From NCBI GenBank assembly GCA_028819675.1, contig JAPPKT010000166.1:1-15953 (forward strand): a stretch of DNA of 15,953 nt. The letters are read 5' to 3'. This document shows positions 1 through 7,184 of the stretch, piece after piece; the stretch's first letter is position 1, and each line of letters opens with the position of its first letter. The notes beneath the pieces were generated by a model that searched no databases, was not told where the DNA came from, and saw only the letters and a list, made by a program, of their open reading frames with translations. This DNA comes from Caldilineaceae bacterium (GTDB lineage Bacteria; Chloroflexota; Anaerolineae; Caldilineales; Caldilineaceae). The translations under genes and the position numbers were made by a program.

Positions 1-140
1 TTGGTGACAGGTGCCTAATCGAAGGTGTCCAGCCAGACCACGTCCCGCCAGTCCCATCAGATCCCCATAGGTGCCGGCCTTGTGCCCCGCTATGAGCCGG
101 CTCACAATTTCGCCCGCCGCCGTCGCACATTCCCCGCCTG
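1..140 (-). pseudogene. Possible frameshifted C-terminal tail of a transposase-like gene
   Basis: Read on the minus strand, one frame gives GEIVSRLIAGHKAGTYGDLM (about positions 116-57). The neighbouring frame then gives WDWRDVVWLDTFD followed by TAG at 17-15. Joined across a frameshift near position 57 these would read as a continuous tail of the type IAGHK...DLM-WDW. From memory that resembles the (P)W[ND]W C-terminal tail of IS66-like transposases. There is no start codon or upstream coding region, so at most this is a remnant. The adjacent 11-base direct repeat ACCCTTTTCGC (141-151 and 168-178) would fit an insertion-sequence end but is not proof. It could equally be chance. Confidence 0.2.
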
Positions 141-389
141 ACCCTTTTCGCCCCAAAACTGGGACGCACCCTTTTCGCTGGTCTCAGTCCCAAACGGGGG
201 CCAGCCCACGTAAACCTCTGGCAGCAACTAAATCTGGCCCTTCCACGATCAACTCTGAGTCAGAGGTAGCATCGTCTCAAACCACTGACCACGGACCGCT
301 GGCCCCTGCAGTTCGGGCCGCACAATAGCAAATCGCCACCCAATTCAGATTCTGATGTAAACCCCGGGGTACATTCAACTGGGGACCTG

Positions 390-419
390 GGTCCGACCGG
401 CGCACTTACCGGTCGGACC
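390..419. terminator. 11-bp perfect hairpin, terminator-like without U-tract
   Basis: GGTCCGACCGG (390-400) and CCGGTCGGACC (409-419) are exact inverted repeats around an 8-base loop. No run of T follows on either strand, so classical Rho-independent termination is uncertain. It lies about 140 bases beyond the stop of the regulator gene read on the minus strand. It could also be a dispersed hairpin repeat. Confidence 0.35.
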
Positions 420-513
420 TCCTGACCCCAATGAGGGATCCTGCAATACGTGGATTACTGTCCTTCAGCTCGCTGTCGTCACACTGCGCGGCCGCCGCTG
501 AACGCCGGCAGCC

Positions 514-552
514 GCACGGGCAGCGCCAACCAGGCGTCGACGCTGCCCGCGC
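514..552 (-). terminator. Hairpin just downstream of the Crp/Fnr-type gene
   Basis: GCACGGGCAGCG (514-525) and CGCTGCCCGCGC (541-552) form a 12-bp stem with one G-U-type wobble and a 15-base loop. On the minus strand the hairpin begins about 10 bases after the TAG stop at 564-562, the usual place for a terminator. No U-rich tail follows, so it may terminate weakly or protect the 3' end of the mRNA. Confidence 0.45.
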
Positions 553-561
553 CTGACCCCG

Positions 562-1266
562 CTACCACTCCCAGATGCCGGCGATATCCTTCAACGTCTC
601 AATGTCAAGGATCCCGATTCGGCGGTAACCCAACTCCACCAGGCCCTGCCGCTTGAAGTCCCGCAATATGGCGCTGACCGTCTCTCGGTATGTTCCCAGT
701 CGATCCGCAAGAACCTGATGGCTGACCCCCTGAATCGTCTCTTCAGTGTCGCTGCACAGCTCAACCAGCAGGGCCGCCAGCCGTTCCGGCAGCTTCTTGT
801 AAGCCACGTCTTCCAGCCTGTCTTCTACCTGGAGAAGCCGCCTGCCGTACGTCTGCAGCATCCCCCATCCCAGAATCGGATACTGAAGCGTCATGTTTCG
901 CGCCTCGGCAGCCGGTATCGACCAGACCACCACTTCAGTGTCCGCCTCCGCGAAAACGTTGGCCTCCTGCGGCCTGCTCAATGCGCCCTCGCCAAATATG
1001 GCTGCCGGCTCCAAACTGCCAATCACCAGCCGGCGCCCCTCGTGATTCGGACACACCAGGTTGATTTTGCCCTGCATGAGTACGAACATCTCTCGCTTCA
1101 GAGCAGTCGCATCCGCAACAACCTCGTGCGGTCGATACGAACGCATGCGTACATGCTTCCCAAATGACGGGTCGTCGTTGTGAAGATCCATCAAAGTCTG
1201 CAAAAGCTCAGGTTTTCGGCCCAGAACATCGTCGGCAACGGTGTGTCGATAGGGATTATCGAACAT
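562..1266 (-). CDS. Crp/Fnr-family transcriptional regulator
   Basis: A 234-residue protein of normal length for the family. Residues about 38-125 form the cyclic-nucleotide-binding-type beta-roll (FGEGALSRPQEANVFAEADTE). Residues 125-155 are the dimerisation helix. Residues 182-208 are a winged helix-turn-helix (QVLADRLGTYRETVSAILRD) with the R-E-T-V-S recognition helix usual for this family. The E. coli CRP Arg-Ser pair that holds the cAMP phosphate is replaced by Ala102-Asn103, and no N-terminal FNR cysteine cluster is present, so the signal it senses is unknown. The ATG is preceded by AAAGGA at 8-base spacing. It diverges from the SH3b gene across an AT-richer gap and may control either gene. 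The family call is firm; ligand and targets are not. Confidence 0.93.
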   Translation of the reverse strand: MFDNPYRHTVADDVLGRKPELLQTLMDLHNDDPSFGKHVRMRSYRPHEVVADATALKREMFVLMQGKINLVCPNHEGRRLVIGSLEPAAIFGEGALSRPQEANVFAEADTEVVVWSIPAAEARNMTLQYPILGWGMLQTYGRRLLQVEDRLEDVAYKKLPERLAALLVELCSDTEETIQGVSHQVLADRLGTYRETVSAILRDFKRQGLVELGYRRIGILDIETLKDIAGIWEW

Positions 1267-2092
1267 ATATCACATCCTTTCTGGCCGCACCGCAAAAACG
1301 GGCTCATACGCGGGCGCCAGCTAGGGCGGCTAAAACGGACACTTCCGCCGGAGAAAAACCAATGCTTACACCAAACCTGTACAAAACTTGTGTCGCAATA
1401 GGTGCATTTTCCAAAAACTGCTCCGGTTCGTCCCGACAATTCATTCAGTAACTGTACACTGTCTGAAGTATAGCAGTTTTCGTCAACGATTTCTACACTT
1501 TCTGTCCTTACGGAATTCTTATAGACACTGCATAAGAGGCTCTTCCCTCGATCTTAGTCTAGCACTGAAAAGTTGCGTTTCTGTTGCAGTATGGTTAGCA
1601 TTTCATGTGCATTGCACCGCGACAGAACTGTTCCCCCCAATTGGGTCCGCCCCTGGCAACAGGGCGCGATGCTTTCCCTCCCTTCAATCGTGTCTGGCTT
1701 TTCAGCACGCAGACGGCTGCCTCGCTGATGCAGACAGCGCACACGATTCCAACCAAAATGAAATCTCTGAAGAAACCTTCCACCCGTGCCCGCCCCCGCA
1801 ACCAAGCCTTCAAAAGCTGCACCATATCTGGGACAATTTCCGCCAAAATAGTGCAATTGTAGACAATATCGTGTTATGCTACACTAAATTTCTGCTAAAA
1901 ACGCCCGTCATCTGAAAGTCGCTCTTCATTTTCCGCGGCTCTTTCTTCACCATATCGTAAGCACCGTAATGAAGCTTTTCTCATGCAAAATTCCTTCGCA
2001 CCCCGACCCGTAATGTCGAAGGCCGAATCGGTCGGGTCGAAGAATGGTCTCTTCCATTCATTTCACTCAAATCACGCGACGAGAAAAGCTTA
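1267..2092. other. Divergent intergenic region, AT-richer
   Basis: This gap of about 0.8 kb separates the divergent regulator and SH3b genes. It is visibly richer in A/T than the flanking genes, especially 1360-1620 and 1840-1900, as expected for promoter DNA. Weak promoter-like elements on the plus strand are TTGTAG (1857-1862), a 17-base spacer, then TACACT (1880-1885); this is only a partial consensus match. A short symmetric element GTGCATTGCAC lies at 1607-1617 and could be an operator half-site arrangement. The open frames inside (1388-1915 plus, 1554-1856 and 1595-1846 minus) show no family resemblance. I see no RNA gene. Confidence 0.5.
1972..2091 (+). promoter_or_regulatory. Nested inverted repeats in the leader of the SH3b gene
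   Basis: AAGCTTTTCTC (1972-1982) and GAGAAAAGCTT (2081-2091) are an exact 11-base inverted pair; the right arm ends one base before the ATG at 2093. Inside lie two smaller inverted repeats: CGACCCG (2004-2010) with CGGGTCG (2033-2039), and GAATGG (2042-2047) with CCATTC (2054-2059). If transcribed as a leader, the outer stem would cover the only purine-rich ribosome-binding candidate, GAGAAAAG. This suggests a folded leader that could limit translation; no known riboswitch is recognised. Confidence 0.4.
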
Positions 2093-3784
2093 ATGGCAGG
2101 AATTTTAAAGAGAATCATCGCGGTTCTCGTAAGTATCGTCTGGCTCAGTCTCATTCTCGCACTGCTGGCCGGTTTCCTCGCGCCCGATCTGCACCAGCTT
2201 CTGCCAGCGCCAGTTAGAGAATTCACAGACCCGCAAGTGCTGCGTGAACGGTGGCAGTCCTTCACCGATTCACTGGTGACAGGAATTGGCGTGCAGCCTC
2301 CCGCTGAACCCGTTGCTACGGAAACGCCTACCCCGGATGCCGCGCTGTCCACCGCACCTACCGCCACAACCGAGCCCTCTACCCCGACGCCGCCGCCCTT
2401 GCCTTCACCGACACCCACTACCGCGCCGGCAGTGAGCCCCGACGAAGATGAAGAACCCCCCTCTCTCGAAACCTCCGTCTCTCTCTTGGTCTCAGAGGCT
2501 GGGCAAGCCGACCTGCGCTCCGCCCCCAGCGAAGACGCAGACGTCATTGGGCTCGTAGCCGCAGGCGGAAGGATCAATGTAACCGGCCGCGACCCCACCG
2601 GGGATTGGTATCGCTTGGAAGACGGTACTTGGATTAACGCCGATGACCTCGTCGAAGCCCCGCTCGACCAGGTCCCTATCGTAGTCGTCGAGACGCAGCA
2701 ACCCCCTGAAGACACGCAAGAGGCTTCGCCGCCATCTGACACAGAAACGGATGCGCCACCGACCGAGCTCGTTCCTGTCCTCGCCGCCGTCAATGCCGAC
2801 TCCAATCTGCGCGCCGGCCCCGGCGTCGAATTCGACCGTATAGATGGTATCAATTTCGGCGAGGAAGCATCCATCGTCGGTATCTCCTCAGATGGTGAAT
2901 GGTACCGGCTTGAAAGTGGACTTTGGCTTTTCGCCGCCCTCGTTACAGAAGCCGTTGACGTACCTGTCGTCAATGAGGATGGCCAGTTGGATCAGATGGC
3001 CGCAGCCGGCACAGAGCAACAGGAGACCGAGCAAGACGGCACGGACGAGCAACAGGCAGCAACCGAACAGACGCAGGAAGACCCCGAACAACCCGCTGCC
3101 GAGCAGCCGGATACGGACGACCAGGAGACAGCCACCGATACAGAGCAGACAGACGCCGACGCAGAGCAACCGCAACCGGTCGTCATTGCCCCCCTCGGCG
3201 CCAACCTGCGCGCCGGACCGGGAGTCGACTTTGAACGCGTGGACGGCGCCGAAGAAGGCAGGGTGCTGACAATCGTGGCCCAGGATGAAACTGGTGCCTG
3301 GCTGCAACTTGAAGACGGTTCCTGGATCTCCGCCGCGCTTGTAGCCAATGTCCCCGCTGACCTGCCCGTGGCGTCCGCCGAAGCAACCGAGGACGAGCAG
3401 GACGCACAACCTGACGATGTCGAGCAGGACGCGCAAACCGACGAAGACGATCAGGAAACGCAACCCGAGGAAGACGACCAGAACGTACAGCCTGACGAGG
3501 ACGAGCAGGACGAGCAGACCGACGAGGACGACCAGGATACCCTGGAAGAGATCACACCGGTCCTGTTCGCAACCGTAAACACCGACGCCAATCTGCGCGA
3601 CGGCCCCGGCCTCGACGCAACAATCGTCGACTTCGCCCCCGCAGGTACACAGTTGACCATCGTCGACCGGTCCGACGACGAAGAATGGTTACAACTCGAA
3701 AACGGTTTCTGGATTCTTGCGGCTCTCGCCGACATCCTCCCCGCAGAGGGCGAACAGGACGCCGATGATGATGCCGGGACATAG
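2093..3784 (+). CDS. Membrane-anchored protein with four SH3b domains
   Basis: A 563-residue protein. Residues about 7-30 are a hydrophobic signal-anchor segment (RIIAVLVSIVWLSLILALLA) followed by a Pro/Thr-rich stalk (about 68-120), placing the rest outside the membrane. Four bacterial SH3 (SH3b) domains follow at about 128-187, 226-285, 361-418 and 486-546. Each carries the NLRAGPG-type motif (LRSAPS, NLRAGPG, NLRAGPG, NLRDGPG) and a W-Y/L-Q/R-L-E-x-G-x-W pattern. The linkers are very acidic and Gln-rich. The linker before the last domain contains five tandem nonapeptides (residues 435-479). SH3b domains usually bind cell-wall or surface ligands, so a surface-adhesion or scaffold role is likely; no catalytic domain is present. 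The start is set by the hydrophobic N-terminus; the ribosome-binding site is weak and lies within an inverted repeat. Confidence 0.85.
   Translation: MAGILKRIIAVLVSIVWLSLILALLAGFLAPDLHQLLPAPVREFTDPQVLRERWQSFTDSLVTGIGVQPPAEPVATETPTPDAALSTAPTATTEPSTPTPPPLPSPTPTTAPAVSPDEDEEPPSLETSVSLLVSEAGQADLRSAPSEDADVIGLVAAGGRINVTGRDPTGDWYRLEDGTWINADDLVEAPLDQVPIVVVETQQPPEDTQEASPPSDTETDAPPTELVPVLAAVNADSNLRAGPGVEFDRIDGINFGEEASIVGISSDGEWYRLESGLWLFAALVTEAVDVPVVNEDGQLDQMAAAGTEQQETEQDGTDEQQAATEQTQEDPEQPAAEQPDTDDQETATDTEQTDADAEQPQPVVIAPLGANLRAGPGVDFERVDGAEEGRVLTIVAQDETGAWLQLEDGSWISAALVANVPADLPVASAEATEDEQDAQPDDVEQDAQTDEDDQETQPEEDDQNVQPDEDEQDEQTDEDDQDTLEEITPVLFATVNTDANLRDGPGLDATIVDFAPAGTQLTIVDRSDDEEWLQLENGFWILAALADILPAEGEQDADDDAGT
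3395..3529 (+). repeat. Five 27-bp tandem repeats encoding an acidic nonapeptide
   Basis: In-frame units EQDAQPDDV, EQDAQTDED, DQETQPEED, DQNVQPDED and EQDEQTDED follow one another without gaps. The consensus is [ED]-Q-x-x-Q-[PT]-[DE]-[DE]-[DV]. They form a charged linker between the third and fourth SH3b domains. Such arrays can change copy number by slippage or recombination; only one allele is visible here. Confidence 0.85.
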
Positions 3785-3928
3785 TCGAGCGAAGAGAATA
3801 ACGACGAGGGAGGTTTGCCCAGCCACAGGTCTGGATGACTTCACCCCCATGACTCTGTGTGGGTGTTGAAAAGAGCCATCTGAAGCACAGACACCGCAAC
3901 GGCTACAACTGACTCTGCACTACCAACG

Positions 3929-3996
3929 CGCCGTACCGGCCGCCACAGGTTTCGGACACCTTCAGGAACCATTCCGGCCGCGCGGCGTACTTTTTT
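3929..3996 (+). terminator. Probable Rho-independent terminator after the SH3b gene
   Basis: CGCCG (3929-3933) plus CGGCC (3937-3941) pair with GGCCG (3976-3980) plus CGGCG (3983-3987) to give an interrupted GC-rich stem. It is followed closely by six T residues (3991-3996). It lies about 145 bases after the SH3b stop and about 60 before the ArsA-like gene, separating the two transcripts. The loop is long (about 34 bases), which lowers confidence. A TATACG at 3998-4003 could be a -10 element for the next gene, but no good -35 precedes it. Confidence 0.4.
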
Positions 3997-4056
3997 GTAT
4001 ACGACCAACCAAAAAATGCAACGCCCGCTCATAAACGAATTCACGGAGTGACTCTG

Positions 4057-5331
4057 ATGCGTATTCTTCTCTATACCGGGAAAGGCGGAGTCGGCAAAAC
4101 CAGTGTCAGCGCGGCCTGCGCACTGCGCTGCGCCGAACTCGGCTACCGAACCGTCGTCCTCAGCACCGACTCCGCCCACAGCCTCGGCGACAGCTTTGAC
4201 ACCCACATCGGCAGTGAACTGGTGGAACTGGCGCCCAACCTCTGGGGCCAGGAGATCGACCTGCTGCATCAGATGGACAAATACTGGGGACGCGTGCAGG
4301 AATATCTGAATGTACTCTTCTCCTGGCGCGGCATGGATTCGCTGGTCGCCGAAGAGACTTCCGTGCTGCCCGGCATGGAAGAGCTCGCCAGCCTCATGCA
4401 CATCACACATCTGGCCGACAGCGGCGCCTACGACACCATCATCATCGACGCAGCGCCCACCGGCTCCACCCTGCAGTTGCTCAGCTTTCCCGACATCGCC
4501 CGTTGGTATATCGAGAAGATCATGCCCTTTGAACGCCGCACACTCCAGATCGCACGGCCTATCGTGTCCCGTATGAGCGATATCCCACTACCGGACGACG
4601 ACCTCTTCGAGAGCGTCGAAGATCTGGTCAATGTCCTGGAGCGGACCAGCCTCCTTCTCAGCGACAGCAGCGTCAGCAGTATGCGGCTGGTCATCAACCC
4701 CGAAAAGATGGTCATTAAGGAGGCGCAGCGCGCCTTTGCCTACCTCAATCTCTATGGCTATGCCGTCGATTCTGTGGTCTGCAATCGCGTCTTCCCGCAG
4801 GAGCTGCAAGACGCCTACTTCAGCGGCTGGATCGAGGCGCAGCGCCGCAATCTGGCCTTCGTCGAAGAAGCATTCCAACCGCTTCCTATCTCCCGCATCC
4901 CCTTCTTCGAGGAGGAGGTGCTGGGGCAGAAGATGCTCCACCGTATGGCCGCGACACTTTTCGGAGACGAACCGGCGCGCGGCGGCGAAGGTGACCCCAC
5001 CCGCCTCTACTATCAGGGGGAACCACAGAAAATCTTCGCCCGCAACGGTCACTACATCCTCAGCATCGCTCTGCCCCTGGTCGCCAAAGAGGAGGTGAAC
5101 CTGCACCGCAGTGTCGTCGACGAGCTCATCGTCCGTATCGGCAACTGGAAACGTAATATCGCCCTGCCCATTGGCCTGGCGCGCTTGCAGATCGACGGCG
5201 CCAAATACGAAGGCGACCGCCTCAACATCCTCTTCCGCAAAGAAGACGGCGACTCCGATGATGGACTCGAGTCGCTCGAAAGCAGCCCTTGGGCGCAGCT
5301 GAAAGCGCGGCTGCAAGGGGAGGTCATTTGA
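4057..5331 (+). CDS. ArsA/GET3-family ATPase with C-terminal HSP20-like domain
   Basis: A 424-residue P-loop ATPase of the SIMIBI ArsA/TRC40 class. Residues 8-15 are the deviant Walker A motif GKGGVGKT. DSAHSLGD (38-45) matches the switch I signature and DAAPTGSTL (131-139) matches switch II. The last ~70 residues (about 328-395, ALPLVAKEEVNL...GNWKRNIALP) match the HSP20-like domain often appended to bacterial ArsA-like proteins. No paired metal-binding cysteines of true arsenite ATPases are evident and no arsB or arsR lies nearby, so a protein-targeting or chaperone-type ATPase is more likely than arsenic export. I chose ATG 4057 over GTG 4048 because GGAG (4045-4048) lies 8 bases before it. 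It converges on the FAD oxidoreductase with 34 bases between the stops. Confidence 0.88.
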   Translation: MRILLYTGKGGVGKTSVSAACALRCAELGYRTVVLSTDSAHSLGDSFDTHIGSELVELAPNLWGQEIDLLHQMDKYWGRVQEYLNVLFSWRGMDSLVAEETSVLPGMEELASLMHITHLADSGAYDTIIIDAAPTGSTLQLLSFPDIARWYIEKIMPFERRTLQIARPIVSRMSDIPLPDDDLFESVEDLVNVLERTSLLLSDSSVSSMRLVINPEKMVIKEAQRAFAYLNLYGYAVDSVVCNRVFPQELQDAYFSGWIEAQRRNLAFVEEAFQPLPISRIPFFEEEVLGQKMLHRMAATLFGDEPARGGEGDPTRLYYQGEPQKIFARNGHYILSIALPLVAKEEVNLHRSVVDELIVRIGNWKRNIALPIGLARLQIDGAKYEGDRLNILFRKEDGDSDDGLESLESSPWAQLKARLQGEVI

Positions 5332-5365
5332 GCGGCATGCGGACGATCAACGCCGCAACGAGCGC

Positions 5366-6790
5366 TTACAACCGCCTTAACGCGGCCCGCGCCGCGTGGA
5401 AGCCGCACATGCCGTGAACACCGCCCCCGGGCGGCGTCGAGGAGGAGCACAGGTACAAGCCGGGAACCGGCGTGCTGTATGGCGGAAACCGCAACACGGG
5501 CCGCGTCCACAGCTGGCGCAGGTCCTGCACGCCGCTGTTGATGTCGCCGCCCACATAGTTGGGGTTGTAACGTTCGTAGTCGGCGCTGTTCATCACCGCC
5601 CGCGCCAGAACCGTGTCCCGAAAACCGGGCGCGAACCGTTCGATCTGCGCCTCGATCGCTTCCGTCAAATCAGCCGTCGAGGCAGGCGGCGTATGACAGT
5701 AGGCCCACAGCGTATGCTTGCCCGCCGGTGCTCGCGCCTTGTCAAACAGGCTGTGCTGCGCCACCAGCACATAGGGCTGTCCCGCTATGCGCCCGCTGCT
5801 GGTCGCCTCCTCCGAGGCCGCGATCTCCGCCAGCGTGCCCCCCAGATGTACTGTGCCCGCGCCGCGGCAAACCTGCGCCCGCCACGGCACAGGCTCGTTC
5901 AGCGCATAGTCCACCTTGAACACACCCGGCCCATAGCGAAATCCCTCCAGTCGGCGCCGGTACGCGGCCGGCAGCCGCGCCCCCGCCAGCCGCAAGACCT
6001 GCCTCGGCGTCACATCCAACAGCACCGTCCGGCTGGGCGGCAGTTCATCCAACGACCGCACCTGCCAGCCCGCTACGATATCGCCGCCCAGAGCGCGCAG
6101 ATACGCACCCATCGCATCCGTAATCGCCTGCGCCCCGCCGCGCGCAAAGGGCCACCCGACCGCATGCGCCAGGATCCCCAGCAACATCCCGAATGCTGAT
6201 GTAAATGGCTGGCGAAAACTCAGAAAGGAGTGAGCTGCAAGCCCCGCAAAAAGCGCCCGCGCCCGTTCTTCACGAAAACAAAGGCGTGACAGCACGTGAA
6301 CCGGCATCGCCGCCGGAAGTCCAAAACGTACCAGCGACGGCAGATTGACGCCCACCGGATACGGCCCCAGCACCATCGGCGCCAGTTCCTCCCAGTCAGC
6401 CGCTATCGGGCCAAAAAGCCGCGCCCAACGACGGCCGTCCACCCCGATCGATGACGCCGTCTCCTCCAGCGACCGATAGAGTCCGACCGCCGTGCCGTCA
6501 TCCAGCGGGTGCGCCGCCGCAATCTCCGGCTGAACCCACTCCACCCCGAACCGCTCCAGCGGCAAACTGCGCAAAAAAGGCGAACCAACCACCAGGGGAT
6601 GGACCGCCGCACACACGTCATGGCGGTAACCGGGCAGCGTAAGCTCGGCCGTACGGTTCCCCCCGCCAATCGTGCCCCTGCCTTCGATCACCAGCACCGA
6701 GCACCCTGCCCGGGCGAAAGTAATCGCCGCCGCCAACCCATTCGGCCCGGCCCCGACAACAACGGCATCGTAACTAGCGCCCGCTGACAT
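5366..6790 (-). CDS. FAD-dependent oxidoreductase, phytoene-desaturase/PYROXD2-like
   Basis: A 474-residue flavoprotein. The N-terminus has the dinucleotide-binding motif VVVGAGPNGLAAA (residues 10-22), an acidic residue ending the second strand (VIEGRG) and GGGNRTAELTLPGY, typical of CrtI-like amine-oxidase-fold enzymes. The C-terminus has NPNYVGGDINSG and the FAD-closing segment GLYLCSSSTPPGGGVHGMCG. This C-terminal pattern is closest to the PYROXD2-like 'NAD(P)/FAD-dependent oxidoreductase' group, not to dedicated carotenoid desaturases, and no carotenoid genes lie nearby, so the substrate is unknown. The ATG is preceded by TAGGAG with only 3 bases between, a short spacing. The gene stands alone: a repeat-containing gap lies upstream and a convergent gene downstream. 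Confidence 0.87.
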   Translation of the reverse strand: MSAGASYDAVVVGAGPNGLAAAITFARAGCSVLVIEGRGTIGGGNRTAELTLPGYRHDVCAAVHPLVVGSPFLRSLPLERFGVEWVQPEIAAAHPLDDGTAVGLYRSLEETASSIGVDGRRWARLFGPIAADWEELAPMVLGPYPVGVNLPSLVRFGLPAAMPVHVLSRLCFREERARALFAGLAAHSFLSFRQPFTSAFGMLLGILAHAVGWPFARGGAQAITDAMGAYLRALGGDIVAGWQVRSLDELPPSRTVLLDVTPRQVLRLAGARLPAAYRRRLEGFRYGPGVFKVDYALNEPVPWRAQVCRGAGTVHLGGTLAEIAASEEATSSGRIAGQPYVLVAQHSLFDKARAPAGKHTLWAYCHTPPASTADLTEAIEAQIERFAPGFRDTVLARAVMNSADYERYNPNYVGGDINSGVQDLRQLWTRPVLRFPPYSTPVPGLYLCSSSTPPGGGVHGMCGFHAARAALRRL

Positions 6791-6809
6791 TTACTCCTAC
6801 CCGGCCATC

Positions 6810-6843
6810 CCCCCGTAGGGGCACCCCTTGTGGGTGCCCACGC
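6810..6843. repeat. 34-bp dispersed hairpin repeat, copy 1
   Basis: CCCCCGTAGGGGCACCCC followed by TTGTGGGTGCCCACGC. It contains an 8-bp stem GGGCACCC/GGGTGCCC with loop CTTGT (6819-6839). It differs from copy 2 by one base (A at 6817). I recall similar 'GTAGGGGC...CCTTGTGG' elements in many Chloroflexota and cyanobacterial intergenic regions. Confidence 0.8.
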
Positions 6844-6876
6844 CCGCACCCCCAAAACGCGCCATATTACGGAAAG

Positions 6877-6910
6877 CCCCCGTGGGGGCACCCCTTGTGG
6901 GTGCCCACGC
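6877..6910. repeat. 34-bp dispersed hairpin repeat, copy 2
   Basis: Same orientation as copy 1 and offset by 67 bases, with G at 6884 in place of A. It has the same 8-bp stem and CTTGT loop. The change makes the outer part CCCCCGTGGGGG, which can itself pair, so this copy can fold more completely. Confidence 0.8.
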
Positions 6911-7139
6911 AGTCGCCCCACTCGTGGCCGCTCCGTGAAACTCTGTGTCCCTCGAGGATCGACAACACGACGGGCCAGCAAATTCCAGGTCAGAGAATCG
7001 TCAACAACCCCAAGGCATTGGTCAGTCTGCGCGCCCGTGTAGGAAAACCAGCTCGGCGTGCTGCATTACGATGTTTGAAAAGCCCCATGAATTTGGGAGA
7101 CGTAGCAAAGATCTGTCAGTCTGACTGAGGTGCGCGCCA

Positions 7140-7170
7140 TCCCGCCAGTATCCAGTGACTTCTGACGGGA
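7140..7170 (-). terminator. Hairpin downstream of the RHH-like gene
   Basis: TCCCGCCAG (7140-7148) pairs with CTGACGGGA (7162-7170), 9 bp with one mismatch or wobble and a 13-base loop. It starts about 15 bases after the minus-strand stop at 7187-7185. There is no U-tract, so the role as terminator is uncertain. Confidence 0.35.
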
Positions 7171-7184
7171 AGAATATATCGGTT

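Larger units (their letters stand above)
1..561. other. Region without an intact gene
   Basis: Short open frames here (71-328 and 450-656, plus) have Pro/Ser/Arg-rich compositions typical of chance frames in GC-rich DNA and match no family I recognise. What can be seen is the possible transposase tail at the left edge, an 11-base direct repeat (141-151, 168-178), a palindrome ACCCCGGGGT (361-370), and two strong hairpins (390-419 and 514-552) downstream of the minus-strand crp/fnr-type gene. Confidence 0.6.
6791..7184. other. Gene-free region with two repeat copies and short palindromes
   Basis: This gap of about 0.4 kb lies between the RHH-like gene and the FAD oxidoreductase, both on the minus strand. 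It contains two near-identical 34-base repeats (listed separately), a perfect odd palindrome TCAGTC-T-GACTGA at 7116-7128, and a hairpin at 7140-7170. Open frames in it are short and overlap the repeats. I see no gene or RNA in 6911-7110. Confidence 0.55.

Noticed and set aside
1465..1489. TTGACG plus TATACT promoter for the Crp/Fnr-type gene on the minus strand
   Set aside because: The two hexamers are only 8 bases apart, far short of the usual 16-18, and they lie about 200 bases from the start codon.
1595..1846. 83-residue minus-strand frame with one hydrophobic segment in the divergent gap
   Set aside because: Its start is TTG without a ribosome-binding site; an internal ATG has a GGCGGA but at a long spacing. 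The second half is low-complexity and unlike any family, so evidence for a small membrane protein is too thin.
1388..1915. 175-residue plus-strand frame in the divergent gap
   Set aside because: It is Cys/His/Phe-rich with no domain, has no ribosome-binding site, and covers the AT-richer promoter region.
1981..2973. 330-residue Ser/Thr-rich open frame on the minus strand
   Set aside because: It is the complement of the SH3b gene; the Ser/Gly/Val bias is what the acidic and Pro-rich sense codons produce when read backwards.
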